DNA from: Bacillota bacterium
GTDB lineage: Bacteria > Bacillota > Clostridia > Lachnospirales > Lachnospiraceae
DNA: 14,650 bases
Direction: 5' to 3'
Assembly (NCBI GenBank): GCA_023436765.1
Contig: JAEZHX010000090.1
Coordinates: 1-14,650 of the forward strand
The position numbers and the translations under genes are program-made. Under the pieces are notes generated by a model that did no database searches, was not told the DNA's origin, and saw only the letters and a list, made by a program, of their open reading frames with translations. How positions within the stretch are numbered: the first letter of the stretch is position 1; each line of letters begins with the position of its first letter. Below are positions 7,513 through 13,956 of the stretch, piece by piece.

Positions 7513-8010
7513 TTATGCAGTCATAATCCTCTTCAGTCTCTTCACTATCATAGAGCCTAAGATACCGATCAACGTCCCTGTTATTGCTCCGAAGATCAGT
7601 AGCACCGGCAGATAGTAAACCAGATTGGAATTGCTTACATAGACAATTGCAACGGCAATCTGTCCGATATTATGGGATACTCCTCCGATAATACTGACAC
7701 CTACCATACTAAACATTTTTGATTTCTGAAAGATTACCATCATCAGCCAGCTCAGGATTCCTCCGGCAAGACTGAAAAGCATTGTATTAGGATCTCTGAA
7801 GGTGAAGCCCACCAGAAGGATACGGATGACTGACAGGACAAAGGCATCCTTCCAGCCCATTCCGTATAATGCACAGATGACCACCAGATTTGCCAGTCCA
7901 AGCTTCATTCCCGGAACACCGAAGGGCATCGGGAACAGGCTCTCAATATAGCTGAAAATGAATGCTAATGCAATCAAGAGTCCATAGGTTGCTATTTTCT
8001 TAGATTTCAT
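7513..8010 (-). CDS. Gx transporter family membrane protein (heptaprenyl diphosphate synthase component I-like)
   Basis: This 165-residue protein has about five predicted membrane segments. The sequence PGMKLGLANLV (33-43) and the GGVSHNIGQ segment (109-117) are characteristic of the PF07456 family, annotated as Gx transporter or heptaprenyl diphosphate synthase component I. The fold resembles ECF-type S components, so transport of a small molecule is plausible, but the substrate is unknown and a direct role in prenyl synthesis is doubtful. AAAGGAG lies six bases before the ATG. It follows the NusG_II-domain gene by 22 bases. That pairing is common in Clostridia, often beside prenyl synthase or FMN-binding proteins, but here tdk follows instead. 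Confidence 0.85.
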   Translation of the reverse strand: MKSKKIATYGLLIALAFIFSYIESLFPMPFGVPGMKLGLANLVVICALYGMGWKDAFVLSVIRILLVGFTFRDPNTMLFSLAGGILSWLMMVIFQKSKMFSMVGVSIIGGVSHNIGQIAVAIVYVSNSNLVYYLPVLLIFGAITGTLIGILGSMIVKRLKRIMTA

Positions 8011-8032
8011 GCATACTCCTTTAGTTGTTAAA

Positions 8033-8398
8033 TTACTTCGCTACAGCATCCACATCATTTTCTTCTCCGTCAATGATCTGAAGTACCACCTTATTAGGCA
8101 GGCATACGATGGTTTCATGATTATAGCTGATGTCACTATGATTAACACAAAGCTTATCAGGACAACTGGCTTCAGTCATATCAACATGGCCATCCTTAAT
8201 CATAAAGGTATTCCATTCCCCGTTCTCCAATTCAACAGTATAGGTAGTATCCTGTTTTAGATTGAACTCTTTATATTCTTTCCCGTCAACGGTAACCCTG
8301 ACTTTACTGCCCTCCTGCTTCGTAAATGCTATGATCAGCCAGGTGATGGCTCCTAGCAGCAGGATGACAGCTATTAATATTTTATCATTTTTTTTCAT
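8033..8398 (-). CDS. NusG domain II-containing membrane-anchored protein
   Basis: This 121-residue protein has one N-terminal membrane segment (about 7-25) after MKKNDK. It then has a small extracytoplasmic beta domain matching the NusG_II (PF07009) family, despite having no NGN or KOW domain of a transcription factor. The conserved part is EASCPDKLCVNH (77-88) followed by ETIVCLPNKV (95-104), with cysteines C79, C84 and C99 available for a disulfide or metal/redox site. GGAG eight bases upstream supports the ATG at 8398. It is the first gene of the unit with the Gx transporter and thymidine kinase. Function is not known. The invariant cysteines and the partner gene suggest a membrane accessory role rather than transcription. 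Confidence 0.85.
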   Translation of the reverse strand: MKKNDKILIAVILLLGAITWLIIAFTKQEGSKVRVTVDGKEYKEFNLKQDTTYTVELENGEWNTFMIKDGHVDMTEASCPDKLCVNHSDISYNHETIVCLPNKVVLQIIDGEENDVDAVAK

Positions 8399-8469
8399 AC
8401 AGCTGTCTCCAGTACTTCTATTACAGTTATCTTACAAGGTATCCTCGGCTCGATAAACACATATTCCAT

Positions 8470-8498
8470 ATCTTAATACCTTAAGCAAGAAAAGTCAA
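8470..8498 (-). promoter_or_regulatory. Sigma-A-type promoter of the nusG_II-Gx-tdk unit
   Basis: On the minus strand, TTGACT (8493-8498) and TAAGAT (8470-8475) are separated by exactly 17 bases. The leader to the first start codon at 8398 is about 65 bases. No other good promoter was seen between these genes, which supports co-transcription through tdk to the terminator at 6815-6846. Confidence 0.65.
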
Positions 8499-8559
8499 GT
8501 TTGTAGGGGATAATCCAGTGTCAAATATTACCATAATGTTAGCAGGCAAGCTCCGATTC

Positions 8560-8590
8560 ATAGGGGATATGGGCAGTACCATACCCCTAT
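8560..8590. terminator. Strong hairpin downstream of mrp (no U-tract)
   Basis: ATAGGGG (8560-8566) pairs with CCCCTAT (8584-8590). After one bulged A, TATGG (8568-8572) pairs with CCATA (8579-8583) around a six-base loop. It lies 25 bases after the mrp stop codon, where a terminator would be expected. The minus-strand continuation has no run of T, so it may be a 3'-end stabiliser or a weak or factor-dependent terminator. Confidence 0.45.
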
Positions 8591-8614
8591 TTAGAGCGCG
8601 CTTTCCTAATCTTC

Positions 8615-9448
8615 TCAATGAGTTACCAGATAGTCTGCCAGTGCGTCCAGGTGATCCGACTCAAACAGTTCTATCATACCCTTATCGCAGGCGGCCGCAA
8701 ACTTCGGATCGATCGGAAGCTTGGCGGTAACTGGGATTTGATGCTTTTTCGCTGTCTCTTCGATATGGCTATCTCCGAAGATCTGATATTCCTTATCGCA
8801 ATCCGGACATTTGAAATATGACATATTCTCGACGATTCCGAGAATTGGAACATTCATCATCTCAGCCATTTTCACAGCTTTCCCGACGATCATGGATACG
8901 AGCTCCTGCGGTGTGGTTACGATGACGATTCCATCCACTGCCAGGGACTGAAATACCGTCAAAGGTACATCACCGGTTCCCGGCGGCATATCCACAAACA
9001 TAAAATCCACATCACTCCAGATGACATCCGTCCAGAACTGTTTCACAGTTCCTGCTATGATCGGACCTCTCCAGACCACAGGATCCGTCTCATTGTTCAG
9101 TAGCAGGTTGATGGACATAATGTCCACACCTGTTTTACTTTTTGACGGAAATAACCCTAACTCATTTCCCTGTGCCTTCTCCTTCAATCCGAAGGCCTTA
9201 GGAATGGACGGACCGGTGATATCCGCATCCAATATAGCACTGTGATAGCCTCTTCTGTTCATTATTACCGCTAACAACGAAGTGACCAGAGACTTACCGA
9301 CGCCGCCTTTACCGCTGACAACCCCGATTACCTTCTTTATACTGCTCATTTCATGGGGCTGAAGGCTAAAATCCACCTTCTTATTATCTTTTCTGCTGGC
9401 GCAGTCAGCTCCACAGGAGTTGCAATCCGAATTACAATTATCGCTCAT
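8615..9448 (-). CDS. Mrp/NBP35-family iron-sulfur cluster carrier ATPase
   Basis: This 277-residue cytoplasmic P-loop ATPase belongs to the MinD/Mrp family, whose members bind and transfer Fe-S clusters to apoproteins. The deviant Walker A is SGKGGVGKS (45-53). DADITGPSIPK (74-84) and MPPGTGD (154-160) are the diagnostic Mrp motifs, and ENMSYFKCPDC (207-217) holds the C214/C217 pair that bridges a cluster across the dimer. In addition, the N-terminus has four cysteines (C5, C9, C12, C16), a short NBP35-like cluster-binding extension that short Mrp proteins lack. Length is normal for the anaerobic Firmicute type. GAGGAG about seven bases upstream supports the ATG. It is monocistronic, with a consensus promoter. 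Several Fe-S proteins in the window could be clients, but that is inference. Confidence 0.9.
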   Translation of the reverse strand: MSDNCNSDCNSCGADCASRKDNKKVDFSLQPHEMSSIKKVIGVVSGKGGVGKSLVTSLLAVIMNRRGYHSAILDADITGPSIPKAFGLKEKAQGNELGLFPSKSKTGVDIMSINLLLNNETDPVVWRGPIIAGTVKQFWTDVIWSDVDFMFVDMPPGTGDVPLTVFQSLAVDGIVIVTTPQELVSMIVGKAVKMAEMMNVPILGIVENMSYFKCPDCDKEYQIFGDSHIEETAKKHQIPVTAKLPIDPKFAAACDKGMIELFESDHLDALADYLVTH

Positions 9449-9490
9449 AGTAATCTCCTCATTTTCTATGTGTTTTCTCTTTTTCTAACC

Positions 9491-9518
9491 ATTATAAGCT
9501 TTTTTTCTTATATGTCAA
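9491..9518 (-). promoter_or_regulatory. Consensus sigma-A promoter of mrp
   Basis: On the minus strand, TTGACA (9513-9518) and TATAAT (9491-9496) are both perfect consensus, with a 16-base AT-rich spacer. The leader to the mrp start codon is about 35 bases. It is divergent from the promoter of the DUF4474 gene. Confidence 0.85.
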
Positions 9519-9557
9519 TGTTCCAACAAACAGTAAAGTGTGTTACCATAAAAAACT

Positions 9558-9587
9558 TTAACAACTGCATTCCTCTCAGAATATGAT
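9558..9587 (+). promoter_or_regulatory. Probable promoter of the DUF4474-phosphoesterase operon
   Basis: TTAACA (9558-9563) and TATGAT (9582-9587) are spaced by 18 bases, with the start codon 31 bases downstream. Both hexamers are one mismatch from consensus, but the spacing is slightly long. Confidence 0.45.
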
Positions 9588-9618
9588 GATATATAGCATT
9601 ATGAAAGGAGTTGATTTT

Positions 9619-10674
9619 ATGCTATCTTTACCGGCAGAAATAGCCGGGATTGTCAGTGCTTCTGCCCTGTGGGCATTTTATCTGGAAAATAAGCTGTTGA
9701 CTATCATTGGTTTGCTGCTGTTATTGTTCTTTACTTCATTATTCTTCCGCAGAACCAGGGAGAGAAGAACCAATAAGAGAAAGAAGAAGGAACAGGAGAA
9801 AAAAGTAACGCGTCCGATTACGGATGTCATTGGGACCAGCCCGGAACGTTTAGCTGAATTAAACGAGGATTTGAAGCCCTTTGGATTTTCCTATGAACCT
9901 GTCCAGGATCTATTCTATTCGCTCATGAACGGCTGGCAGAGAAGTTTCGGGTATTGCAGGCTTTATGACGAGGCAAGTGCCGCCCTAAGCATGATTATTG
10001 ATTGTGAACCGATCCCTTTTGAATATAACGGAGTAAAATACCTGATTGAGTTTTGGAAGGGTCAATATGGAATGAATACCGGAGGAGAGGTCGGTATGTA
10101 TTACACCAAAGGACCCAACTTAAATATCCCCGGGATATTTAATGGTACCTTCTACTATGCTCTAAAGGATGAAGACCGGATCAATATGTCCTTTGCCTTC
10201 CGAAAAAACGGGAATCTTCTATTTACCAGAAGTGCCTACCACTGGTGGATTACCGGCTTTAAGTTGGGTGAATTTTCCTGGCCGGATGAGCTGTCCATGG
10301 ACATTATTATGGACCTCTATGACCGGCAGATGGCCTATGTATTTGGTAAAGCACTAATGAAGGCAGGTTACACCGATGAGGAGTTCGCCGTCAGGGGGAG
10401 ACGGGTCTGGATCCGATTTAGCACACCACATACCCCTCAACCTGTCTCCAGGACTAAATTTATTGAAAAGCTGATGCAGAAGAATAACAAATCCTTCTGT
10501 GATTCTTATCAATATCTTACGGAGGCTTATACCGACACCCTGGATAAACTTGAAATCGTTCGTAACGAATCTCCGAATATGTACAGGCAGATCCTCAATA
10601 TGGGTAAACCCCGTGAGGTATATGATCCCTACAATAAGCTTCAAGGATTTCTCAAGAAACAAGAGGTTGAATAA
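9619..10674 (+). CDS. Membrane-anchored DUF4474-domain protein
   Basis: This 351-residue protein is of unknown function. An N-terminal hydrophobic region (about 1-44, probably one or two membrane segments) is followed by a strongly basic stretch (45-64, RRTRERRTNKRKKKEQEKK), consistent with a cytoplasmic soluble part. Residues 88-270 match what I know of the DUF4474 family: GFSYEPVQDLFYS, GWQRSFGYCRLYDEA, LSMIIDCEPIPFEY and LIEFWKGQYGMNTGGEVGMY. The dense aromatic, Cys, Asp and Glu conservation looks like a binding or catalytic pocket, but no known active site is apparent. The start at 9619 is chosen because AAAGGAG lies eight bases before it; an in-frame ATG at 9583 has no such site. Its stop is 12 bases before the phosphoesterase gene, which has its own strong ribosome binding site, so the two are co-transcribed. 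Confidence 0.8.
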   Translation: MLSLPAEIAGIVSASALWAFYLENKLLTIIGLLLLLFFTSLFFRRTRERRTNKRKKKEQEKKVTRPITDVIGTSPERLAELNEDLKPFGFSYEPVQDLFYSLMNGWQRSFGYCRLYDEASAALSMIIDCEPIPFEYNGVKYLIEFWKGQYGMNTGGEVGMYYTKGPNLNIPGIFNGTFYYALKDEDRINMSFAFRKNGNLLFTRSAYHWWITGFKLGEFSWPDELSMDIIMDLYDRQMAYVFGKALMKAGYTDEEFAVRGRRVWIRFSTPHTPQPVSRTKFIEKLMQKNNKSFCDSYQYLTEAYTDTLDKLEIVRNESPNMYRQILNMGKPREVYDPYNKLQGFLKKQEVE

Positions 10675-10686
10675 GGAGGGTGATCC

Positions 10687-11601
10687 ATGTCTACTTCGAA
10701 GCGTTTATCCCAGGTGCTCTCTTCATCTGCCGTAATGTCCTTTAATGATAACTCAAGAATTGTCATCATGAGTGATTGCCACAGAGGAGTTGGAGGATGG
10801 TCCGATAATTTCTCGGATAACCAGAACCTTTTCTTTGCCGCACTTACCTTCTATTATGAACGCGGTTATACTTATATAGAACTTGGAGACGGCGATGAGC
10901 TATGGGAGAATCGAAGTATTGATCTGATCATCCAGACCCATAGTGATGCTTTCTGGCTGATGTCACAATTCTACCGTGCAGGCAGGTTTTATATGCTTTA
11001 CGGCAATCACGATATCGTCAAAAGGGATCCGAAATATGCCCGTACGAAATGTGATTCCTTTTACTGTGAAAGCTTAAAGTCTAACCTCGCTCTATTTCCG
11101 GGTATTGTAATACCGGAGGGCATCATACTGGAATATAGTAATACCGGCTATAGGATCCTTCTGACCCATGGTCATCAGGCAGATATTCTGAATGATACAC
11201 TATGGAGGTTATCCCGCTTTCTGGTCAGATACCTCTGGAAACCTCTGGAATTGATCGGTATTAGAGATCCTACCAGTGCAGCGAAGAATAATGAGTTAAA
11301 ATATACCGTAGAGAAAAGGTTGGAGGAATGGTCAAAAAAGGAGAACCAGATGATCATCTGCGGACATACACACAGGCCTGTATTCCCGAAACCGGGGCAG
11401 CCCTTGTATTTTAATGACGGAAGCTGTGTCCATCCCCGCAGCATTACGGCTCTGGAAATCATCAACGGTACCATATCGCTGGTAAAATGGGCAATCATGA
11501 TAAAACCTGACAGAACCCTGTTTGTAGGTAGGGAGGTTCTGGAGCAGCCGGTAATGCTATTAGATTACTTTGAAGCTGATCGTATACCAGAAAAAAAATA
11601 A
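10687..11601 (+). CDS. Calcineurin-like metallophosphoesterase
   Basis: This 304-residue cytoplasmic protein has the full set of metallophosphoesterase motifs in order: SDCHRG (29-34; D30, H32), GDGDE (67-71), YGNHD (105-109), THGHQ (160-164) and CGHTHR (225-230). These residues bind two metal ions and hydrolyse a phosphoester. The arrangement, with a GNHD block and the THGH...GHTH pair, recalls the LpxH/YbbF-like branch, but a Gram-positive-type organism without lipid A gives no reason to assign that substrate. The GDGDE block differs from the usual GDxxD, with Asp70/Glu71 filling the metal-ligand place. AAGGAGG just before the ATG at 10687 fixes the start. It is second in an operon with the membrane DUF4474 protein, suggesting a shared function on an unknown phosphorylated compound. 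Confidence 0.88.
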   Translation: MSTSKRLSQVLSSSAVMSFNDNSRIVIMSDCHRGVGGWSDNFSDNQNLFFAALTFYYERGYTYIELGDGDELWENRSIDLIIQTHSDAFWLMSQFYRAGRFYMLYGNHDIVKRDPKYARTKCDSFYCESLKSNLALFPGIVIPEGIILEYSNTGYRILLTHGHQADILNDTLWRLSRFLVRYLWKPLELIGIRDPTSAAKNNELKYTVEKRLEEWSKKENQMIICGHTHRPVFPKPGQPLYFNDGSCVHPRSITALEIINGTISLVKWAIMIKPDRTLFVGREVLEQPVMLLDYFEADRIPEKK

Positions 11602-11611
11602 ACGAATTGCA

Positions 11612-11635
11612 CAGGGGCTGCTTAAGCAGCCCCTG
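11612..11635. terminator. Bidirectional terminator between convergent genes
   Basis: A perfect palindrome: CAGGGGCTGC (11612-11621) and GCAGCCCCTG (11626-11635) around TTAA. It lies ten bases after the phosphoesterase stop and 25 bases after the flavoprotein stop on the other strand. The plus-strand side continues AGTGATTTTGC. The minus-strand side reaches a run of eight T residues about 12 bases later. It probably serves both genes. Confidence 0.7.
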
Positions 11636-11659
11636 AGTGATTTTGCTATAGGATTACCT

Positions 11660-12244
11660 TCAGACTTTTTTCTTTCCCGTCTTTGGTTTTTGAACAGAAT
11701 AGCCGAATTTTCCGATATATTTACCCAAGCCGTAATATTCCCCGTGGGAATACACAACAAGCCCTGTTTGATTCAAATGGAATTTACCTTTTTCATCCAT
11801 ATAGCGCTTATCTACTGCGACGCTTACTACCTCTGCCAGAAACATATCATGGGATCCCAGCGGAATAATATCCTTCACTTTGCATTCGATGTTCACAGGT
11901 GCTTCCACAATCAACGGTGCCTTCAAAAGCTTACCCTTCGCCGCTGTCAATTTCATTTCCTTGAACTTGTCAAGCTCCCGTCCGGACCTGACACCGCAGT
12001 AATCGGCTGCCTGAACCAGCTCCTCCGTCACAAGATTGATTACAAATTCTCCGCTGGTCTTAATGATATCATAAGAATACCGTTCCTTTCGGATCGATAT
12101 GGAAACCATGGGTGGATTACTGCATACCGTACCTGCCCAAGCAACGGTTATGATATTCGGTCTTACAGCCGTAGCTGCACAGCTTACCATAACTGCAGGA
12201 ATGGGATATAGCATATTCCCCGCAGGAAAAATCTCTTTTTCCAT
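11660..12244 (-). CDS. Flavin reductase-like FMN-binding split-barrel protein
   Basis: This 194-residue cytoplasmic flavoprotein belongs to the flavin reductase-like domain family (PF01613). Family features seen are the N-terminal YPIPAVMVSC (13-22), NIITVAWAGTVCSNPPMVSI (30-49) and RKERYSYDII (52-61). Later come GEFVINLVTEELV (65-77), DYCGVRSGRELDKF (81-94), PVNIECKV (116-123), PLGSHDMFLAEV (128-139) and YSHGEYYGLG (165-174). Such proteins bind FMN and act as NAD(P)H or ferredoxin-linked oxidoreductases, sometimes feeding rubredoxin or oxygen-detoxification partners. The ATG at 12244 is chosen because GGGAGG lies four bases upstream and relatives begin near here. An upstream in-frame ATG at 12268 has only a weak site. 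It is divergent from a ferredoxin gene, which could be its electron partner (inference). Confidence 0.88.
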   Translation of the reverse strand: MEKEIFPAGNMLYPIPAVMVSCAATAVRPNIITVAWAGTVCSNPPMVSISIRKERYSYDIIKTSGEFVINLVTEELVQAADYCGVRSGRELDKFKEMKLTAAKGKLLKAPLIVEAPVNIECKVKDIIPLGSHDMFLAEVVSVAVDKRYMDEKGKFHLNQTGLVVYSHGEYYGLGKYIGKFGYSVQKPKTGKKKV

Positions 12245-12306
12245 AGAACCTCCCTTCTGCTTCTCCATGCCTAAAACCTACTATGAAATAATCTGCATTG
12301 ATATTC

Positions 12307-12335
12307 ATATTATCGCTGTCATTCTCCTCTGTCAA
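12307..12335 (-). promoter_or_regulatory. Sigma-A-type promoter of the flavin reductase-like gene
   Basis: On the minus strand, TTGACA (12330-12335) and TAATAT (12307-12312) have a 17-base spacer, close to consensus. The leader is about 55-60 bases to the chosen start. The promoter lies wholly in the divergent region shared with the ferredoxin gene. Confidence 0.75.
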
Positions 12336-12428
12336 GGTTAACAGCATTTTGTGGAGCAATAGAAGGAATAAATACCATAAAACAATTGCATAATATCAAT
12401 GAAAGATTAAATGGAAAGGAGCAAATCC

Positions 12429-12620
12429 ATGAAAGCATCGGTTAATCAAGACGGTTGCATCAGCTGCGGTTTATGCATTGATGTGTGCCCAGAGGTATTC
12501 AGTTATAATGAAAATGATGTTTCCGTGGCAATTGAGGGAGATATTCCGAAGGATTGTCAGGATAGAGCCATAGAAGCCAGAGATGGCTGCCCGGTTAGTG
12601 TTATCGATATCGAAGAATAA
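12429..12620 (+). CDS. Small monocluster [4Fe-4S] ferredoxin
   Basis: This 63-residue acidic cytoplasmic electron carrier contains CISCGLCIDVCPEVF (10-24) and a distal GCPVSVI (53-59). By analogy with monocluster ferredoxins such as those of Desulfovibrio, C10, C13, C16 and C54 bind one [4Fe-4S] cluster, while C20 and C43 could form a disulfide. That leaves no second cluster. The start at 12429 is favoured because AAAGGAG lies seven bases upstream; an in-frame ATG at 12411 overlaps that site and lacks its own. It is transcribed alone, divergently from the flavin reductase-like gene, and ends in a terminator. No clear promoter was seen; CATAAT at about 12385 is a possible -10 with a poor -35. 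Confidence 0.9.
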   Translation: MKASVNQDGCISCGLCIDVCPEVFSYNENDVSVAIEGDIPKDCQDRAIEARDGCPVSVIDIEE

Positions 12621-12627
12621 GGTGGAA

Positions 12628-12663
12628 GGGTCGTCGTGTAAATAATGTACGGCGCCCTTTTGC
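12628..12663 (+). terminator. Intrinsic terminator after ferredoxin
   Basis: GGG(T)CGTCGTG (12628-12638) pairs with the TACGGCGCCC arm (12648-12657), with one bulged T and G-U pairs. The loop is AT-rich, and the stem is followed by TTTTGCGTTT. It begins seven bases after the ferredoxin stop and precedes the convergent amidase stop. Confidence 0.7.
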
Positions 12664-12695
12664 GTTTGCGATGTTTATCATAACTCTTCTTCCAT

Positions 12696-13757
12696 TTATT
12701 TTTCTTCTTCAAAGTAGGCGTCGAGGCCGTCTGCGATTCCCTGGACGATTTTGTCCTGGTAGGCTTCGGTGGCAAGAAGTTTGTCCTCCTCTTGATTGGA
12801 CATATAGCCCATTTCTACGATGGTTACCGGTACGGTGCACCAGTTTATTCCGCTCATGGTATCCGTCTCCCATACTCCCCTGTTTATAGCACCGGTTTTC
12901 GCTACCATATGATCCAGTACCTTTTGGGATAGGTTCTTACTGCTCTGATATAGATCGGCATTATAGGGGTTTGCTTTGGTCTGGCATACCGTCATGGCTC
13001 CTTTTACCTTGGAGCTGTCGCTGCTGTTAGCGTGGATTCTTAGGAACGCATCTGCCTTTGCTTCGTTTGCCACAGCAGCCCGTTCTGCATTCGATATGTT
13101 CACCTTATGCTCTTCCCGTATCATGATGACGCGGTAGCCCCGCCGAAGAAGTTCCTTCTTCAGCTTCATGGAAACGGTTAGGTTTAATTTGTATTCCTCC
13201 AGGCCGGTACTGACTCCCATCGTACCGGAGGATACCTTTGCCTTCAGGGTTTTGGATCCCGGTCCAACCGGTTCCTTCTCATAATTGCCCTTTGACTGAT
13301 GCCCGGCATCTATAACAATCAGCTTTCCTTCTTCCTTTGTTGTCTCACTTTCGGATAAGGCTTTATCCGTAATTGTTGCTGGAGCTTCCTCCTTATGTGC
13401 CTGGTTCTCAGCTGACGATGGCTCAGTGGCCTTCTCTGTCATGAGATAACCCTTCTCAGTATCTTCTACATCTGTAGACGATATATCGGCTATATCGTTT
13501 GTTTCCTTCTTCCCTGCTGAATCCTCTGTCGTATTATTTCTATCAGGCTCTATGCTGTCATCAGATCCTGTATTTTCTTCTGCCCTCATCTCCTCCTCAG
13601 CACCCATCGTTTGTACGTACGTATCATTAGGTAGTTGATTTGACCCCTCCCTAACTCTGCTGAAAAGCGGAATTGTTATGTATAGTACGATGGCGATTGT
13701 TCCTATGATTCCGAGAGAGAAAATAAAATCTCTGTACTTCCTATGCTGTTTTTTCAT
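12696..13757 (-). CDS. Membrane-anchored N-acetylmuramoyl-L-alanine amidase (Amidase_3)
   Basis: This 353-residue protein cleaves the amide bond between N-acetylmuramic acid and L-alanine in peptidoglycan. After a short basic cytoplasmic tail, residues 11-32 form a membrane segment (an uncleaved anchor or signal). A long acidic, Ser/Thr/Glu-rich linker (about 40-143) leads to the catalytic domain, LIVIDAGH (146-153) to the end. Zinc ligands are H153, E188 in GLEEYKLN, and H242 in RIHAN. The catalytic glutamate is E315 in VTIVEMGYMSN. All expected catalytic residues are present, and there is no SPOR, LysM or SH3 wall-binding domain. AGGAGG five bases before the ATG fixes the start. It is monocistronic and divergent from the DUF421 gene. 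The role in cell separation, sporulation or wall turnover is not determined. Confidence 0.92.
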   Translation of the reverse strand: MKKQHRKYRDFIFSLGIIGTIAIVLYITIPLFSRVREGSNQLPNDTYVQTMGAEEEMRAEENTGSDDSIEPDRNNTTEDSAGKKETNDIADISSTDVEDTEKGYLMTEKATEPSSAENQAHKEEAPATITDKALSESETTKEEGKLIVIDAGHQSKGNYEKEPVGPGSKTLKAKVSSGTMGVSTGLEEYKLNLTVSMKLKKELLRRGYRVIMIREEHKVNISNAERAAVANEAKADAFLRIHANSSDSSKVKGAMTVCQTKANPYNADLYQSSKNLSQKVLDHMVAKTGAINRGVWETDTMSGINWCTVPVTIVEMGYMSNQEEDKLLATEAYQDKIVQGIADGLDAYFEEEK

Positions 13758-13831
13758 TCTATCCTCCTTGGGTCAGACCTGCAATGCAGGCATTTATTCT
13801 TCTGCCAGCGAGAAGCAATGAACACAATTTC

Positions 13832-13860
13832 ATTTTAGCACACCTGTATAACCATTCCAA
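13832..13860 (-). promoter_or_regulatory. Sigma-A-type promoter of the amidase gene
   Basis: On the minus strand, TTGGAA (13855-13860) and TAAAAT (13832-13837) are spaced by 17 bases, with a TG two bases before the -10 (extended -10). The leader of about 70 bases contains a small CCTGC-AAT-GCAGG inverted repeat (13778-13790) shortly before the ribosome binding site. Confidence 0.65.
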
Positions 13861-13956
13861 GAAAGATTCATATTTTTTTCTTTTTTGTAAATGCTAATGT
13901 AAATAAACTAATGTATTGAAGATTACTGCTTCATAAACCCTTAGGAGGATTATACT

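Noticed and set aside
11570..12211. 213-codon plus-strand reading frame opposite the flavin reductase-like gene
   Set aside because: It is the antisense shadow of a clearly conserved gene, crosses the terminator at 11612-11635 and has no start signal.
12117..12359. 80-codon minus-strand reading frame overlapping the start of the flavin reductase-like gene
   Set aside because: It is another frame across the promoter and N-terminal codons of a well-supported gene, without a ribosome binding site or recognisable protein.
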